This document shows positions 26,868-35,221 of a stretch of 64,000 nt of DNA, in pieces. Below the pieces are notes generated by a model that did not search any database, was not told where the DNA came from, and saw nothing but the letters and a program-made list of their open reading frames with translations. The position numbers were made by a program, and so were the translations under genes. The stretch is from Alcanivorax sediminis. GTDB taxonomy: Bacteria; Pseudomonadota; Gammaproteobacteria; Pseudomonadales; Alcanivoracaceae. The DNA is taken from positions 2,666,001 to 2,730,000 of the forward strand of contig NZ_WIRE01000001.1 of NCBI RefSeq assembly GCF_009601165.1, in the 5' to 3' direction. Position 1 is the stretch's first letter; the number at the start of each line of letters is the position of its first letter.

Positions 26868-27641
26868 GTGTCACAACCTGGCCCTTCGTTGGCGGACTGG
26901 CTCACCAGCCACCCATTCACACTGGGCATGTCGTCCGGTTTTTTTGGGTTTTTTGCCCATTTCGGGGTCGTTAAAGCCCTGCATGAAAACGGTATCGCAC
27001 CTGCACGTTTTACTGGTTCCAGCGCTGGCGCCCTGGTGGGAGCCTGCGTAGCCGCTGGATGTGCGCTCGACACTATCGAACAACGCCTGCTTTCCCTCAC
27101 CAAGGAGGATTTCTGGGATCCGGCCCCAGGGCTTGGCCTGCTTGCCGGCAGACATTTTCGCAACATGCTGGAGGACATGCTGCCAGTAAATGATCTTGCC
27201 GACGCCCTAAAACCCGTCGCCGTCTCCGCATGGCACGGGCGCAGCCGACGCACCCGGGTGCTGTGTCAGGGCAACGCGGTGGAGGCCATCTATGCCTCAT
27301 GCGCTGTTCCCGGATTGTTTCAGCCTGCAACCATTAGCGGTGAACGCTACTGGGATGGCGGAATTTCCGATCGCCACGGCCTGGCCGGTACCTGGCCTGG
27401 CGAGCGGGTACTGTATCACCACTTGCAGTCACGTTCCCCATGGCGAACACGTCAAAGCCCGGCATTGATACCACCCCAGCGGCCCAACCTGGTCACACTG
27501 ACTATTGATGCTGTTCCCCGGAGCGGTCCCAACAAGCTTGATCAGGGATACATGGCGCTTGAGCATGCATATCAGGCGACCCGACAGGCATTGGCCCTGC
27601 CTGTGACTGTGGGCCGTGTTCACGTGCTTGCCAATGACTAA
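26868..27641 (+). CDS. patatin-like phospholipase family protein
   Basis: The 257-residue protein begins with a GTG at 26868 (GAGGA eight bases upstream). Patatin features are an oxyanion segment 'LGMSSGFFGFFAHFGVVKAL', the nucleophile elbow 'FTGSSAGALVGA' (G-x-S-x-G), and the second dyad residue in 'WDGGISDR' (Asp-Gly-Gly). The oxyanion stretch has SSGFFG rather than the common GGGxxG. It probably encodes a lipid acyl hydrolase or an esterase; the substrate is unknown. It is divergent from the MFS gene. Confidence 0.8.
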   Translation: MSQPGPSLADWLTSHPFTLGMSSGFFGFFAHFGVVKALHENGIAPARFTGSSAGALVGACVAAGCALDTIEQRLLSLTKEDFWDPAPGLGLLAGRHFRNMLEDMLPVNDLADALKPVAVSAWHGRSRRTRVLCQGNAVEAIYASCAVPGLFQPATISGERYWDGGISDRHGLAGTWPGERVLYHHLQSRSPWRTRQSPALIPPQRPNLVTLTIDAVPRSGPNKLDQGYMALEHAYQATRQALALPVTVGRVHVLAND

Positions 27642-27688
27642 TACAAAGCGGGTGCCCCTTTGCAGGGGCACACCAATCAGGAACGGGG

Positions 27689-28792
27689 TTATTCGTAAAG
27701 GGGACGAGACAACTCGGCCCAATCCACCTCACCATCATCCACCAGATTTTCGAACTGCAACAAACCCAGTGCTTCAAAGCGTGGACGAACGGACTCAGTG
27801 AGCAAGCCAATACGTTTCAGATTCGGCATGATGCGCGTAAAGAGCAGGTTACGAAATTGCCCCATGATGGCAGAGGACAACACCTGCTCGCGGGCCTCCT
27901 CCACATCCCAGCCGAAATGCTCGAACACCTCGGTACTGACCAGCCGCTCACGCATCACCACACAGGCTTCATAGGCAAAATGGGCACGCTCTTCCAGTTC
28001 TTCCTGTGACAGGGATTTGACGAAGTCTTCCAGATAGTTCACGCCAAAGGTGACATGGCGGGCTTCGTCCCGAATCACCAGATGTACCAGCTGTTTAAGT
28101 AATGGATCCTTGGCCGTCAGTTTCAGAGTGTTGAATGCGGCCAGTGCCAGCCCCTCGATAATGATCTGCATACCGATAAACTTCAGGTCCCAGCGAGGAT
28201 CGGAGAGGATCTTGTCCAGCAAGGATTTGAGGTTGGGGTTCACCGGATAAAGAATGCCGATTTTTTCCTGAAGGTAGCGCGTGAACGCCTCCACATGCCG
28301 GGCTTCATCAAAGGTCTGGCTGGCCGCATAGAGCTTTGCATCATAAGTGGGGGCGCAGCTGGCCAGCTGAGAGGCTACCAGCAAGGCACCCTGCTCACCG
28401 TGCATGAACTGGGCTAGCATCCACGCCAGGTTGTGCCAGCCAAAACGCAACTTTTCATCATCACTGAGTGCTTCGAAAGGTGCCCAGCCATTGAAAGGAT
28501 TGAACGACTCATCCATGGGGATTTCACTACGCGGGAAATCCTGGCTCCAGTCCAGGTCAAAGTCTGCGTTCCAGTTGAGCTCTTTCCCCAACCGGTAGAG
28601 CTTGCGAATCCGTCCATCCGCAGAGGCATAATCCCAGTTGTAGTGGCCGGTCAACGGCGTCTGAAAGATCTCCACCACATCCTCGACGTGCTGCGGTGAA
28701 AGCTTGTCTTCAATATCATCGCTGCCTGGTCCATCCCAGTTTTCATAAATGCTGATATGGGTAGGCGGGGTGTTGACTCTGGTTATTTTCAT
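27689..28792 (-). CDS. ferritin-like diiron protein (putative oxygenase)
   Basis: The 367-residue helical protein has two EX2H-type repeats typical of ferritin-like di-iron carboxylate enzymes: E133 ('HGEQG'), E163/H166 ('FDEARH'), E213 ('IIEG') and E243/H246 ('RDEARH'). All six expected ligands are present, so an active di-iron site is likely. The family includes AurF-like N-oxygenases and fatty-acyl-modifying enzymes; the reaction is not identifiable here. No reductase or ferredoxin is adjacent. It is a single gene, convergent with the patatin gene. Confidence 0.8.
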   Translation of the reverse strand: MKITRVNTPPTHISIYENWDGPGSDDIEDKLSPQHVEDVVEIFQTPLTGHYNWDYASADGRIRKLYRLGKELNWNADFDLDWSQDFPRSEIPMDESFNPFNGWAPFEALSDDEKLRFGWHNLAWMLAQFMHGEQGALLVASQLASCAPTYDAKLYAASQTFDEARHVEAFTRYLQEKIGILYPVNPNLKSLLDKILSDPRWDLKFIGMQIIIEGLALAAFNTLKLTAKDPLLKQLVHLVIRDEARHVTFGVNYLEDFVKSLSQEELEERAHFAYEACVVMRERLVSTEVFEHFGWDVEEAREQVLSSAIMGQFRNLLFTRIMPNLKRIGLLTESVRPRFEALGLLQFENLVDDGEVDWAELSRPLYE

Positions 28793-28919
28793 TCAGACAC
28801 CTCTTCGCATTGTTGTGGTATCTCTCCACGCTAACGCTGACAGAGGTTCGAGGGAATGGGTTTGGATGACATTTGCGCTCATGACTGGCGCAAAATCACA
28901 ATTTTATAGCCTAATGCTG

Positions 28920-28966
28920 CAAGCGGGTGCCAGGCACGATGAAAAAAACACAATGGCACCCGCTTG
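28920..28966 (-). terminator. inverted repeat downstream of thioesterase gene
   Basis: A perfect 13-bp inverted repeat (28920-28932 with 28954-28966) with a 21-base loop lies about ten bases past the stop of the thioesterase gene. It is probably a terminator or an mRNA-protecting stem. There is no T run next to the stem, so efficiency is uncertain. Confidence 0.55.
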
Positions 28967-28976
28967 TCACATGGAT

Positions 28977-29432
28977 TCAGTCGTCAGAGGAATCATCGGA
29001 CAACAGGAAATGCGCCCTGGCGATGGTAATTGGTTCTTGCCGATTCTTTTGCCACGCGCTGATGTGCACGTTGGCGATTCGGCGCCCTAGCCGCGTGACA
29101 CTGCATTCTGCATAGGTGTCACGAAAATGCCCTGCCCGCAGGTAATCGATTGTGAAATCGATCGTTTTGGGCACTCTCGGCTCGCCCATCTGCAGCAGGA
29201 TGAAGATAATCGCAGCTTGCTCCATAAATCCTGCGACCGCACCTCCATGCAGGGCCGGTAACGTCGGGTTGCCTACCACATTGTCGTGTTTCGGCAGGAC
29301 AAAAGTCAGCTCATCCCCCTGGGATACCACCTGGATGCCGAGAAAACGCGCATAGGGTACGTGATCAATGAGGGCCTGATATTCCGCTTTACCGTTTCGG
29401 CAATCCTCGATCAAAGATTTCAGTTGATTCAT
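28977..29432 (-). CDS. PaaI family hotdog thioesterase
   Basis: The 151-residue hotdog protein has 'NPTLPALHGGAVAGFMEQAAIIFILLQ', the PaaI/YbgC-like active region (GG at the helix start, with acidic residue in the central helix), and 'TIDFTIDYLRAG' on the next strand. It should hydrolyse acyl-CoA thioesters. Its ATG overlaps the TGA of the next upstream thioesterase gene (four bases), so the pair is translationally coupled and may act as a heteromer. Confidence 0.88.
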   Translation of the reverse strand: MNQLKSLIEDCRNGKAEYQALIDHVPYARFLGIQVVSQGDELTFVLPKHDNVVGNPTLPALHGGAVAGFMEQAAIIFILLQMGEPRVPKTIDFTIDYLRAGHFRDTYAECSVTRLGRRIANVHISAWQKNRQEPITIARAHFLLSDDSSDD

Positions 29433-29899
29433 TGCCCTACCACCTTGCCGGCATTATCAATTTTCATTCGGGTATAGGTTGCCAATCCGGTGGCAATGGG
29501 TTCTTCATCATTGCCCTCTTCCCAACTTGTCAGGCGGACAAACGCCACATGATTGGTGAGACGGTAACAACTGGCTTCACAGACCACCGCAACCCCCTTG
29601 GCAGGGCCTCGCAGGTGATCAACACGGAAGTCGATGGTTGGGGTAATTTCAAAGGCAGGAAACGTACGGCAAGTGACGGCCATGCCACCGGCCTGATCCA
29701 TCATGGCAAAGATGGCACCACCATGCATCACGCCGCTATCCGGGTTACCCACCAGGTCTTCACGCCACGGCAAGCGGGCTCGGACGCACATTTCCTCTGC
29801 GCTCAGTACCTCCATCCCCAACACCTTCGAGTGGCGAACGGACTCCAGAAAACGATTGCAGATATCCAGGCGGGTAAACGTGGGGCTACTGTCTGTCAC
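29429..29899 (-). CDS. PaaI family hotdog thioesterase
   Basis: The 156-residue hotdog protein is paralogous to its downstream partner: 'DLVGNPDSGVMHGGAIFAMMDQAGGMAV' and 'TPTIDFRVDHLRGPA' align with that gene's motifs. The frame runs up to 30106 but the upstream part is not hotdog-like. The GTG at 29899 (with AAGGAGG 11 bases upstream) or a TTG nine bases earlier is the likely start. The pair is divergent from the PhaC-like gene, suggesting a link to hydroxyacyl-CoA metabolism. Confidence 0.82.
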   Translation of the reverse strand: MTDSSPTFTRLDICNRFLESVRHSKVLGMEVLSAEEMCVRARLPWREDLVGNPDSGVMHGGAIFAMMDQAGGMAVTCRTFPAFEITPTIDFRVDHLRGPAKGVAVVCEASCYRLTNHVAFVRLTSWEEGNDEEPIATGLATYTRMKIDNAGKVVGQ

Positions 29900-30107
29900 G
29901 GCGGCCAATGCCTCCTTCACGAAAAACACGATACATTCCGGGGTGTTATCACCATCTCCATCCGCACCTGCGGATAAACATCTTTCACCCGGGTTGGTAA
30001 TTATACCGATACAGGGTAACAATGGCCGGTTCTCTGTTACTTTTTTTACTGTGGAATACCGCAGGCCGTAGCCTACTCTGGCTGAAACTTCATCAGGGAG
30101 ATTCACG

Positions 30108-31232
30108 TTGGCAACTTCGTCAAAACTGCAGACAGGTCTACGTGCAGTGGGTCATATTGTGGAGCGTCGCCGCTATCCTCAGCGCTTTATTCAGGTCGAC
30201 AAGGCTCCCTGGGACGAGATTTACCGTGACGGCATCATGGCGGTGCGTCATTACAGCCTGCCACCTGGCGACACCATCCCGCTGAACGATGAAACCCTGC
30301 CGGTAGAACGGACCAAACACCGTACCCCCCTACTGCTGGTGCCCGCGCTTGGGATTCACTGCTGGACCTACGACCTGATGCCCAATCGCTCCATGGCGCT
30401 CTACTTGATGGCCCGTGGCTACGACATTTATCTGGTGGATTGGGGCAAGCCATCACAAGCAGAGCGAAGCCTTGGCCTGGACACCTATGTCAACCGCTGG
30501 CTACCGGCAGCGGTGGAGACAGTGAAAGAACACGCAGGCTCCTCGCAGGTCAACCTGATGGGCTATTGCATGGGCGGGTTGCTCTGTTTGATGTATCTGG
30601 GGGGACACCCGGATGCGCCCGTACGCAGCCTGATCACGATCGCCAGCCCGGTCAATTTCCACAAGAGCGGCCCTTTCGGCAAGGTAGCAGGTCTCGCAGC
30701 CATCCCCGCCATGCAGGTGCACGACTGGTTCAAAGTGAGGCTGAAGCCGCTGGACGACAAGCTCTTCCACATTCCCGCCAGCATGCTGACACTTGGCTTC
30801 AAGATGACCAACCCTCCTGGTGTGGTTCAAGCCTACATGGACCTGATTCGCAACCTGGCCGATCGGGAGTATGTCACCGGCTACATGACCATGGGGCAGT
30901 GGTTCAATGACATGGTGGATTACCCGGGCGCCGTCGTCCGGGAAGTCATTGAGAAGATGATTCTCGCCAACAGTCTTGCCCGTGGTCGCATCCGGGTGGG
31001 CGGGCGCGAAGTGGACTTTTCCTCTATCAAGCAGGATTTATTGGCCTTTGCCGGGACCACCGACAATATTGTCAGCCTTCGCGCAGCACGAGACATCATG
31101 AGGCTGGTGGGTAGCGACAATAAGCGCTTTGAAGAGGTGCCAGGAGGCCATGCCGGCGTATTTTCCGGTTCCAAGGCGCCCAGCCATGCGTGGAGAATCA
31201 GTGCAGACTGGCTTTCGAGCCGCTCGGATTGA
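30108..31232 (+). CDS. class III-like poly(3-hydroxyalkanoate) synthase / alpha-beta hydrolase
   Basis: This 374-residue PhaC-type protein begins with TTG (GGAG seven bases before). The lipase-like box is 'MGYCMGG' with catalytic Cys in place of Ser, as in PHA synthases. 'DIYLVDWGKP', 'FAGTTDNIV' (catalytic Asp) and 'VPGGHAGVFSG' (catalytic His) complete the triad. Length is that of class III PhaC subunits, but no phaE, phasin, phaA or phaB lies nearby, so it may be a class III-like orphan or a PhaC-like acyltransferase/hydrolase. Confidence 0.8.
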   Translation: MATSSKLQTGLRAVGHIVERRRYPQRFIQVDKAPWDEIYRDGIMAVRHYSLPPGDTIPLNDETLPVERTKHRTPLLLVPALGIHCWTYDLMPNRSMALYLMARGYDIYLVDWGKPSQAERSLGLDTYVNRWLPAAVETVKEHAGSSQVNLMGYCMGGLLCLMYLGGHPDAPVRSLITIASPVNFHKSGPFGKVAGLAAIPAMQVHDWFKVRLKPLDDKLFHIPASMLTLGFKMTNPPGVVQAYMDLIRNLADREYVTGYMTMGQWFNDMVDYPGAVVREVIEKMILANSLARGRIRVGGREVDFSSIKQDLLAFAGTTDNIVSLRAARDIMRLVGSDNKRFEEVPGGHAGVFSGSKAPSHAWRISADWLSSRSD

Positions 31233-31243
31233 AAACCAGTTTC

Positions 31244-31274
31244 AAGAGGAAAACCCGCCAGGGCTTTCCTCTTT
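31244..31274. terminator. bidirectional terminator between PhaC-like gene and exported-protein gene
   Basis: The stem AAGAGGAAA(a)CCC pairs with GGG(c)TTTCCTCTT across a four-base loop, with A/T-rich ends on both sides, between two convergent genes. It can serve both strands. Confidence 0.75.
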
Positions 31275-31303
31275 GCTCAATGCAAAACGCAGTGCCGCTG
31301 CGT

Positions 31304-32065
31304 TTACTGTCCAGCTACCAGTTCATCGACTCGCTCAGCCACCTGCGTGGCATAGCGGTAGAACAGATACGGCACCTTGCTGCTCTCGGTATCGTTCATT
31401 TTGGGTACGGAACTGCGCACGAAAGTCCAACGCTGAGAGACGAAAGCGAGAACACCGCTGGCAACCGCATCGTTCTGATACTTCTTCTGCAGGTTTACCA
31501 GGCTGTCATCAATCTGCTTGGCCTCCATGGCAAAGTCCATAGGTTCAAGGCCCGTTCCGGTCGGCAAACCGGCAGACGGAAAGGCCGCGAGAGCCACGTA
31601 TTCGCTGGCCACTCTTTGCATGGCAACAGATAGGTCCACAATATCAAGATAGGCAGAATCGTCCGCCTGTGCGCTATCGGCCAGCTCCACCACCGCAAGC
31701 GTGGTGGTATTCATTTCGCTCATGGCCGCGTAGTCAGCGTAACCCAGTGAGGCCAGAGGATTATCCACCGCCCTTGCGGACAGCGCCTGCCAGGCATCAC
31801 CAATGGCTGCCGCGTCCTTCTCACTGGCGGGCTCCGCCTCAGCCTTGAGGGCCGCCGTATCTTTCTCACCCTCGGCGAGGAGTACCCTCAGCGCTTCTCT
31901 GTCCTCCGGGTTGTCACCCCTGATAGCCAGCAGATGGAAGCCCATTCTGGCTCGCCAGGCATTCGCCTCAACGACAGCCAGATCCGTGGCCTTGATGGCA
32001 GCATGACCGCTGGAAACCAACGCCAGCAGCCCCCCGGTTATCGTCATCCATAACGTCTTTCTCAC
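31304..32065 (-). CDS. hypothetical exported protein, paralogue of the next gene
   Basis: The 253-residue product has a signal peptide ending 'SSGHAAI'; the mature protein looks all-helical. It is similar to the 264-residue product encoded just upstream: both have 'W..R..FH.L' near the mature start, a central 'MQR(V/M).SEY(V/L).LAA' and a C-terminal 'WTF(V/I)R.S' followed by 'VP(Y/F)L.YRY'. It probably arose by tandem duplication. No known domain is recognised; a periplasmic location is expected. Confidence 0.7.
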   Translation of the reverse strand: MRKTLWMTITGGLLALVSSGHAAIKATDLAVVEANAWRARMGFHLLAIRGDNPEDREALRVLLAEGEKDTAALKAEAEPASEKDAAAIGDAWQALSARAVDNPLASLGYADYAAMSEMNTTTLAVVELADSAQADDSAYLDIVDLSVAMQRVASEYVALAAFPSAGLPTGTGLEPMDFAMEAKQIDDSLVNLQKKYQNDAVASGVLAFVSQRWTFVRSSVPKMNDTESSKVPYLFYRYATQVAERVDELVAGQ

Positions 32066-32091
32066 CCGACACCCCTGCTTTCATGACTAAC

Positions 32092-32113
32092 AAAAAACCC
32101 CGCCGTAGCGGGG
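32092..32113 (-). terminator. rho-independent terminator (minus strand)
   Basis: The hairpin CCCCGC-CGTA-GCGGGG (32098-32113) is followed on the minus strand by six T residues. It terminates the 264-residue exported-protein gene and separates it from its downstream paralogue. Confidence 0.9.
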
Positions 32114-32143
32114 CATCTATTCTAATACGTTTTGCTTCCAGTG

Positions 32144-32938
32144 TTATTCAACCGGGCCAAACGTAGGTTTCTCTACTTCCGTGGAGGCCAGATTCACGGC
32201 CTGATCCAGCGTATCTACCATTTGCTTAGTATAACGGTATACCAGAAACGGGACCGCATTTTCATAGAACTTGACCATAGACTCGCGGATAAAGGTCCAC
32301 TTCAGACCCACCTGGGCCAGAGCACGGCTCATGGCTTCATCACCACTGTGTTTTTTCTTGGCACTGGCCAACATGGATTCAAAGCGGGGCACGGCGTCCT
32401 TGAACTCAAGGCGCCCTTCATCCGTGCCCGCCGCCATGCCGCCACTTGGATCAGCCGCCAGGTTAAGGTACTCCGAAGTCATGCGCTGCAAAAAAGCAGC
32501 CAGTTCGTGCACATCATCATAATTACCCGGGATACCACTCTTGAAGCCATCCATCTTTTCCAGCATCAACGCGGGTATCTCGTTCACATCCTGAATGGTG
32601 TAGGTGTCAGTATAGCCCTGCTCGGCCATGGTGTTTGAGCTGGCCGCCTTTTCAAAGTTTTTCCACTCGCTGTTGAGCTCTACTGCCAACTTGCGCTCTT
32701 CACTGCCCTCCGCATCACTTTCAATACGCTTCAAGGTACGACGCGCCTTGTCTATGGAGCTTTCAAGATCTGCGGCGTAGGTTTGTCCGCCGGTCATGAT
32801 AGTGAGCATGTGAAAATCGGAACGGACACGCCACAGTCCCAGTTCAAACTCTTCCAGATCGGCATTGGTAATGGCAGCCATGCCGTTCAATGGCAAGATG
32901 GCGAGTGACACCAGACACCCCAGCAAACGCATTGCCAT
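32144..32938 (-). CDS. hypothetical exported protein, paralogue of the preceding gene
   Basis: The 264-residue product has a signal peptide ending 'LNGMAAI' and a helical mature region. It shares the 'FLQRMTSEYLNLAADPSGG' and 'WTFIRESMVKFYENAVPFLVYRY' blocks with its 253-residue neighbour. The pair has its own promoter-terminator units (terminator at 32092-32113), so the two may be regulated separately. No family is recognised. Confidence 0.7.
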   Translation of the reverse strand: MAMRLLGCLVSLAILPLNGMAAITNADLEEFELGLWRVRSDFHMLTIMTGGQTYAADLESSIDKARRTLKRIESDAEGSEERKLAVELNSEWKNFEKAASSNTMAEQGYTDTYTIQDVNEIPALMLEKMDGFKSGIPGNYDDVHELAAFLQRMTSEYLNLAADPSGGMAAGTDEGRLEFKDAVPRFESMLASAKKKHSGDEAMSRALAQVGLKWTFIRESMVKFYENAVPFLVYRYTKQMVDTLDQAVNLASTEVEKPTFGPVE

Positions 32939-33088
32939 CAGCTTCTCCCTTTTTGCGTAGAATTGTTCTTAAGGTTTTACTTTATTGTTAGTGGTCCGCA
33001 GAAAACCCGTCTGTCGGAGCAATAAGCAAACACTATCACAAAAATCGTTAAAAAGAGGAATATGGCACAGCGATCCCTTGCCAGACTT

Positions 33089-33661
33089 TCACCAACGAGC
33101 TAAGGGCTCCTGATAAGGAATTATTTTCATAATCTCGACCAGCTTTTCCGGGAACTGCCAGGCCATCACCAGCAACCCGATCGAAACAAGCAAACTCAGT
33201 ACATTCAGGGCCCAATACAGGCCGCCAGCAAGGATAACAAGGGTTCCGGGCGGCGGATTGGGTGTACCAAACCGGTTAACGGTACTACTGCCGTCACCTA
33301 ACAGCAGGTACAGCATCAATAGCAGGTTGCCCACAGGCACCAGGCTGAACACCGCCCACCAGCCACTCAACCCCATGTCGTGCAGCCGACGAACCATCAA
33401 TCCGATCAGATAAATGGCAAGCAGAAATATGACTACAAGGCTCACCAGCTGCCCCGCCAGCGCCGGGATCAGCTTTTGCGAAAAGAGCATAATCATGACG
33501 AGCAACAAACCCGCTATCACTGAAGCCGTCAGCTGATAGCAGGCAAATCGCAAACGCCCAAGTCGCTGGGTCAGGCTTAATGCGGAAAGCGGCTCATAGA
33601 CGATGGTTCCCTTGCCCTTATAACCCGGCTTCAAGGGCGCATCGTAGAGATCACTGTTCAC
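33089..33661 (-). CDS. DUF805 domain-containing membrane protein
   Basis: The 190-residue protein has a cytoplasmic N-terminus of about 30 residues ('LSLTQRLGRLRFACYQLTASV' is the DUF805 start) and four or five transmembrane helices. The family motif 'LMVRRLHDMGLSGWWAVFSLVPVGNLLLMLYLL' covers about 87-120. Function unknown. Its start overlaps the end of the DUF1232 gene by 11 bases, so the two are coupled behind the ParA-like gene. Confidence 0.88.
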   Translation of the reverse strand: MNSDLYDAPLKPGYKGKGTIVYEPLSALSLTQRLGRLRFACYQLTASVIAGLLLVMIMLFSQKLIPALAGQLVSLVVIFLLAIYLIGLMVRRLHDMGLSGWWAVFSLVPVGNLLLMLYLLLGDGSSTVNRFGTPNPPPGTLVILAGGLYWALNVLSLLVSIGLLVMAWQFPEKLVEIMKIIPYQEPLARW

Positions 33662-34046
33662 TGGTTTCCCCTTCCTTGTCCTGTTTCCAATCCTGATATT
33701 TCACAATGTCGGCTTGGCACTGTTGCCACACTTTCGCCAACACACCGAGGTCATCCAGCAATCCCAGGGCCAGAATGGGATCAGGAATCGCATCCAGCGG
33801 CATCATGAAATAGACCAGTGCGCCGGTAATGGACAGCAAGGTGGTGCGCGGCAGGTTCGGATACCTGCCCGCAGCCCAGTCGTACAACATCAGGGCTAGC
33901 AACTTCAGCTGCCCAGCGCCCTCCCCTAACCGATTCGCCAGTTTCTCGCTGCGCTGACCAGCCAGTGTTGCCAACCAGCGGCTTGCAGAAACCGATTGCA
34001 GAATCCGCCCTGCCCGGGCCAGCGACTGACGCCGAAACGGATTAAT
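33651..34046 (-). CDS. YkvA-type DUF1232 protein (probable ATT start)
   Basis: The DUF1232/YkvA core is 'GALVYFMMPLDAIPDPILALGLLDDLGVL'. The usual start codons give only a TTG at 33974 (107 residues). The frame is open back to an ATT at 34046 preceded, at seven bases, by GGAG, and this adds 'NPFRRQSLARAGRILQSVSASRW', a plausible basic N-terminus. It would overlap the ParA-like stop by five bases. I infer the rare ATT start; the gene itself is firm. A small membrane-associated protein of unknown role. Confidence 0.75.
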   Translation of the reverse strand: MNPFRRQSLARAGRILQSVSASRWLATLAGQRSEKLANRLGEGAGQLKLLALMLYDWAAGRYPNLPRTTLLSITGALVYFMMPLDAIPDPILALGLLDDLGVLAKVWQQCQADIVKYQDWKQDKEGETSEQ

Positions 34047-34821
34047 GTGACAGCTCCTGGAACAGGGCCCGATATTCGTCGGTCAGCTTGTGACGCGGCT
34101 GCAGGTTGACCAGCGGCGTAGCACGTTCGTGAGATTCGCGCATCACCACGCTGGAAGACAGCTTGCTCTCCAGAATCGGCAATCCTTCTTCCTGAAGTGA
34201 AGCCACCAGCTCCTGAGGCAGACGCGCTCGTGGCTGGAACTGGTTAACGATAATTCCCTCAACCTTGAGCTCGTCATTATGGTCTTCCCGGGCTTCCTGG
34301 ATGTTCTCCAGCAGGGTGTACAGTGCCTTGCGGGAAAACGCATCGCAGTCAAACGGAATCAATACCCGGTCCGCGGCAATCAGTGCAGAAAGGGTATAAA
34401 AGTTATAGGCCGGTGGCGTATCAACAAAAATGGTGTCGAAGTCCCGCGACAGGGTCTTGAGCAGGCCGCGAAGCTTGTAGATCTTGTGCTTTGATTCGAG
34501 CATGTGCTCGATCTCACCCAACTCACCATCCGAAGGCAGTACGTAGAGATTCTCGAACGGTGTGGCATGCACATACTCCCTCGGCTCTTTCTCCTTTAGC
34601 CGAAAAGACAGCGTCTGGGCAAAAAAGGTGCCGATATTGGGCTTGGGCCCTTCGCCATGACTGTAAGCATCCATTCCCAACAGGTACTGGCTGGCGTTAC
34701 ATTGCGGATCCAGATCGACCACCAGAGTACGGTTACCTTCTGCTGCACTCATGGCTGCCAGATTTACGGTGATACTGGATTTACCCACGCCCCCTTTCTG
34801 GTTAAACACCACACGACGCAT
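34042..34821 (-). CDS. ParA family ATPase
   Basis: The 259-residue Walker-type ATPase has the deviant Walker A 'KGGVGKSSI' at residues 9-17, 'DLDPQCNASQYLL' (A'), and 'DTIFVDTPPAYNFYTLSAL' (Walker B region). It has no N-terminal helix-turn-helix, as in chromosomal Soj-like or orphan ParA/MipZ-type proteins that position cellular cargo. No parB lies next to it; the downstream partners are DUF1232 and DUF805 genes. AAGGAG lies eight bases before the ATG. Confidence 0.88.
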   Translation of the reverse strand: MRRVVFNQKGGVGKSSITVNLAAMSAAEGNRTLVVDLDPQCNASQYLLGMDAYSHGEGPKPNIGTFFAQTLSFRLKEKEPREYVHATPFENLYVLPSDGELGEIEHMLESKHKIYKLRGLLKTLSRDFDTIFVDTPPAYNFYTLSALIAADRVLIPFDCDAFSRKALYTLLENIQEAREDHNDELKVEGIIVNQFQPRARLPQELVASLQEEGLPILESKLSSSVVMRESHERATPLVNLQPRHKLTDEYRALFQELSH

Positions 34822-35221
34822 TCCTTGTTCTCCTTAAACAGCTCGGATGATGGCTCAGGGCCGGCCACTACAGACCCTGGGCACGACGCTGCCTGGCGGC
34901 AGCCAATTGATGCTGAATCATACACAGCTCCCCTGCCGACTCACAGTGGTCACCGTGGCCTGAGTTACTCACAAAAGCTGTGGATAACCCCTTTGATAAC
35001 CTCTTGAGTACTTCCCCTGGGCCAGACGAGACTGATTCTTCAGAAAACTGTACAAAAAACGTTCCACAAATCCTGCTACCCATCGGCAATACACCACCAG
35101 TGATCATCTCAGGCCGATTCAGTGTAATGGGTAAACAGCAGCACAAAATCTATCTCATCCCTATTGCTCAAGCTCTGCCAGGGGCGCTAAAAGTAAACAA
35201 TGTGTCGACTGGAGAATAACA
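34822..35221. other. intergenic region upstream of parA-like and P450 genes
   Basis: This divergent spacer of 400 bp should contain the promoters of both flanking genes. The only specific site seen is a consensus DnaA box at 34979-34987. A 79-codon GTG-initiated frame (34980-35219) fills half of it but has no recognisable features and is not called. Confidence 0.5.
34979..34987 (-). promoter_or_regulatory. consensus DnaA box
   Basis: TGTGGATAA is the exact complement of the DnaA box TTATCCACA. It is single, so it is more likely regulatory or fortuitous than an origin. Confidence 0.4.

Noticed and set aside
34980..35219. 79-codon GTG frame in front of the P450 gene
   Set aside because: No ribosome-binding site or known motif, and it lies in the spacer expected to carry promoters. 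It cannot be excluded but is not supported.
34822..35221. Replication origin
   Set aside because: Only one consensus DnaA box, no box cluster, and none of dnaA, dnaN, gidA or parB nearby.
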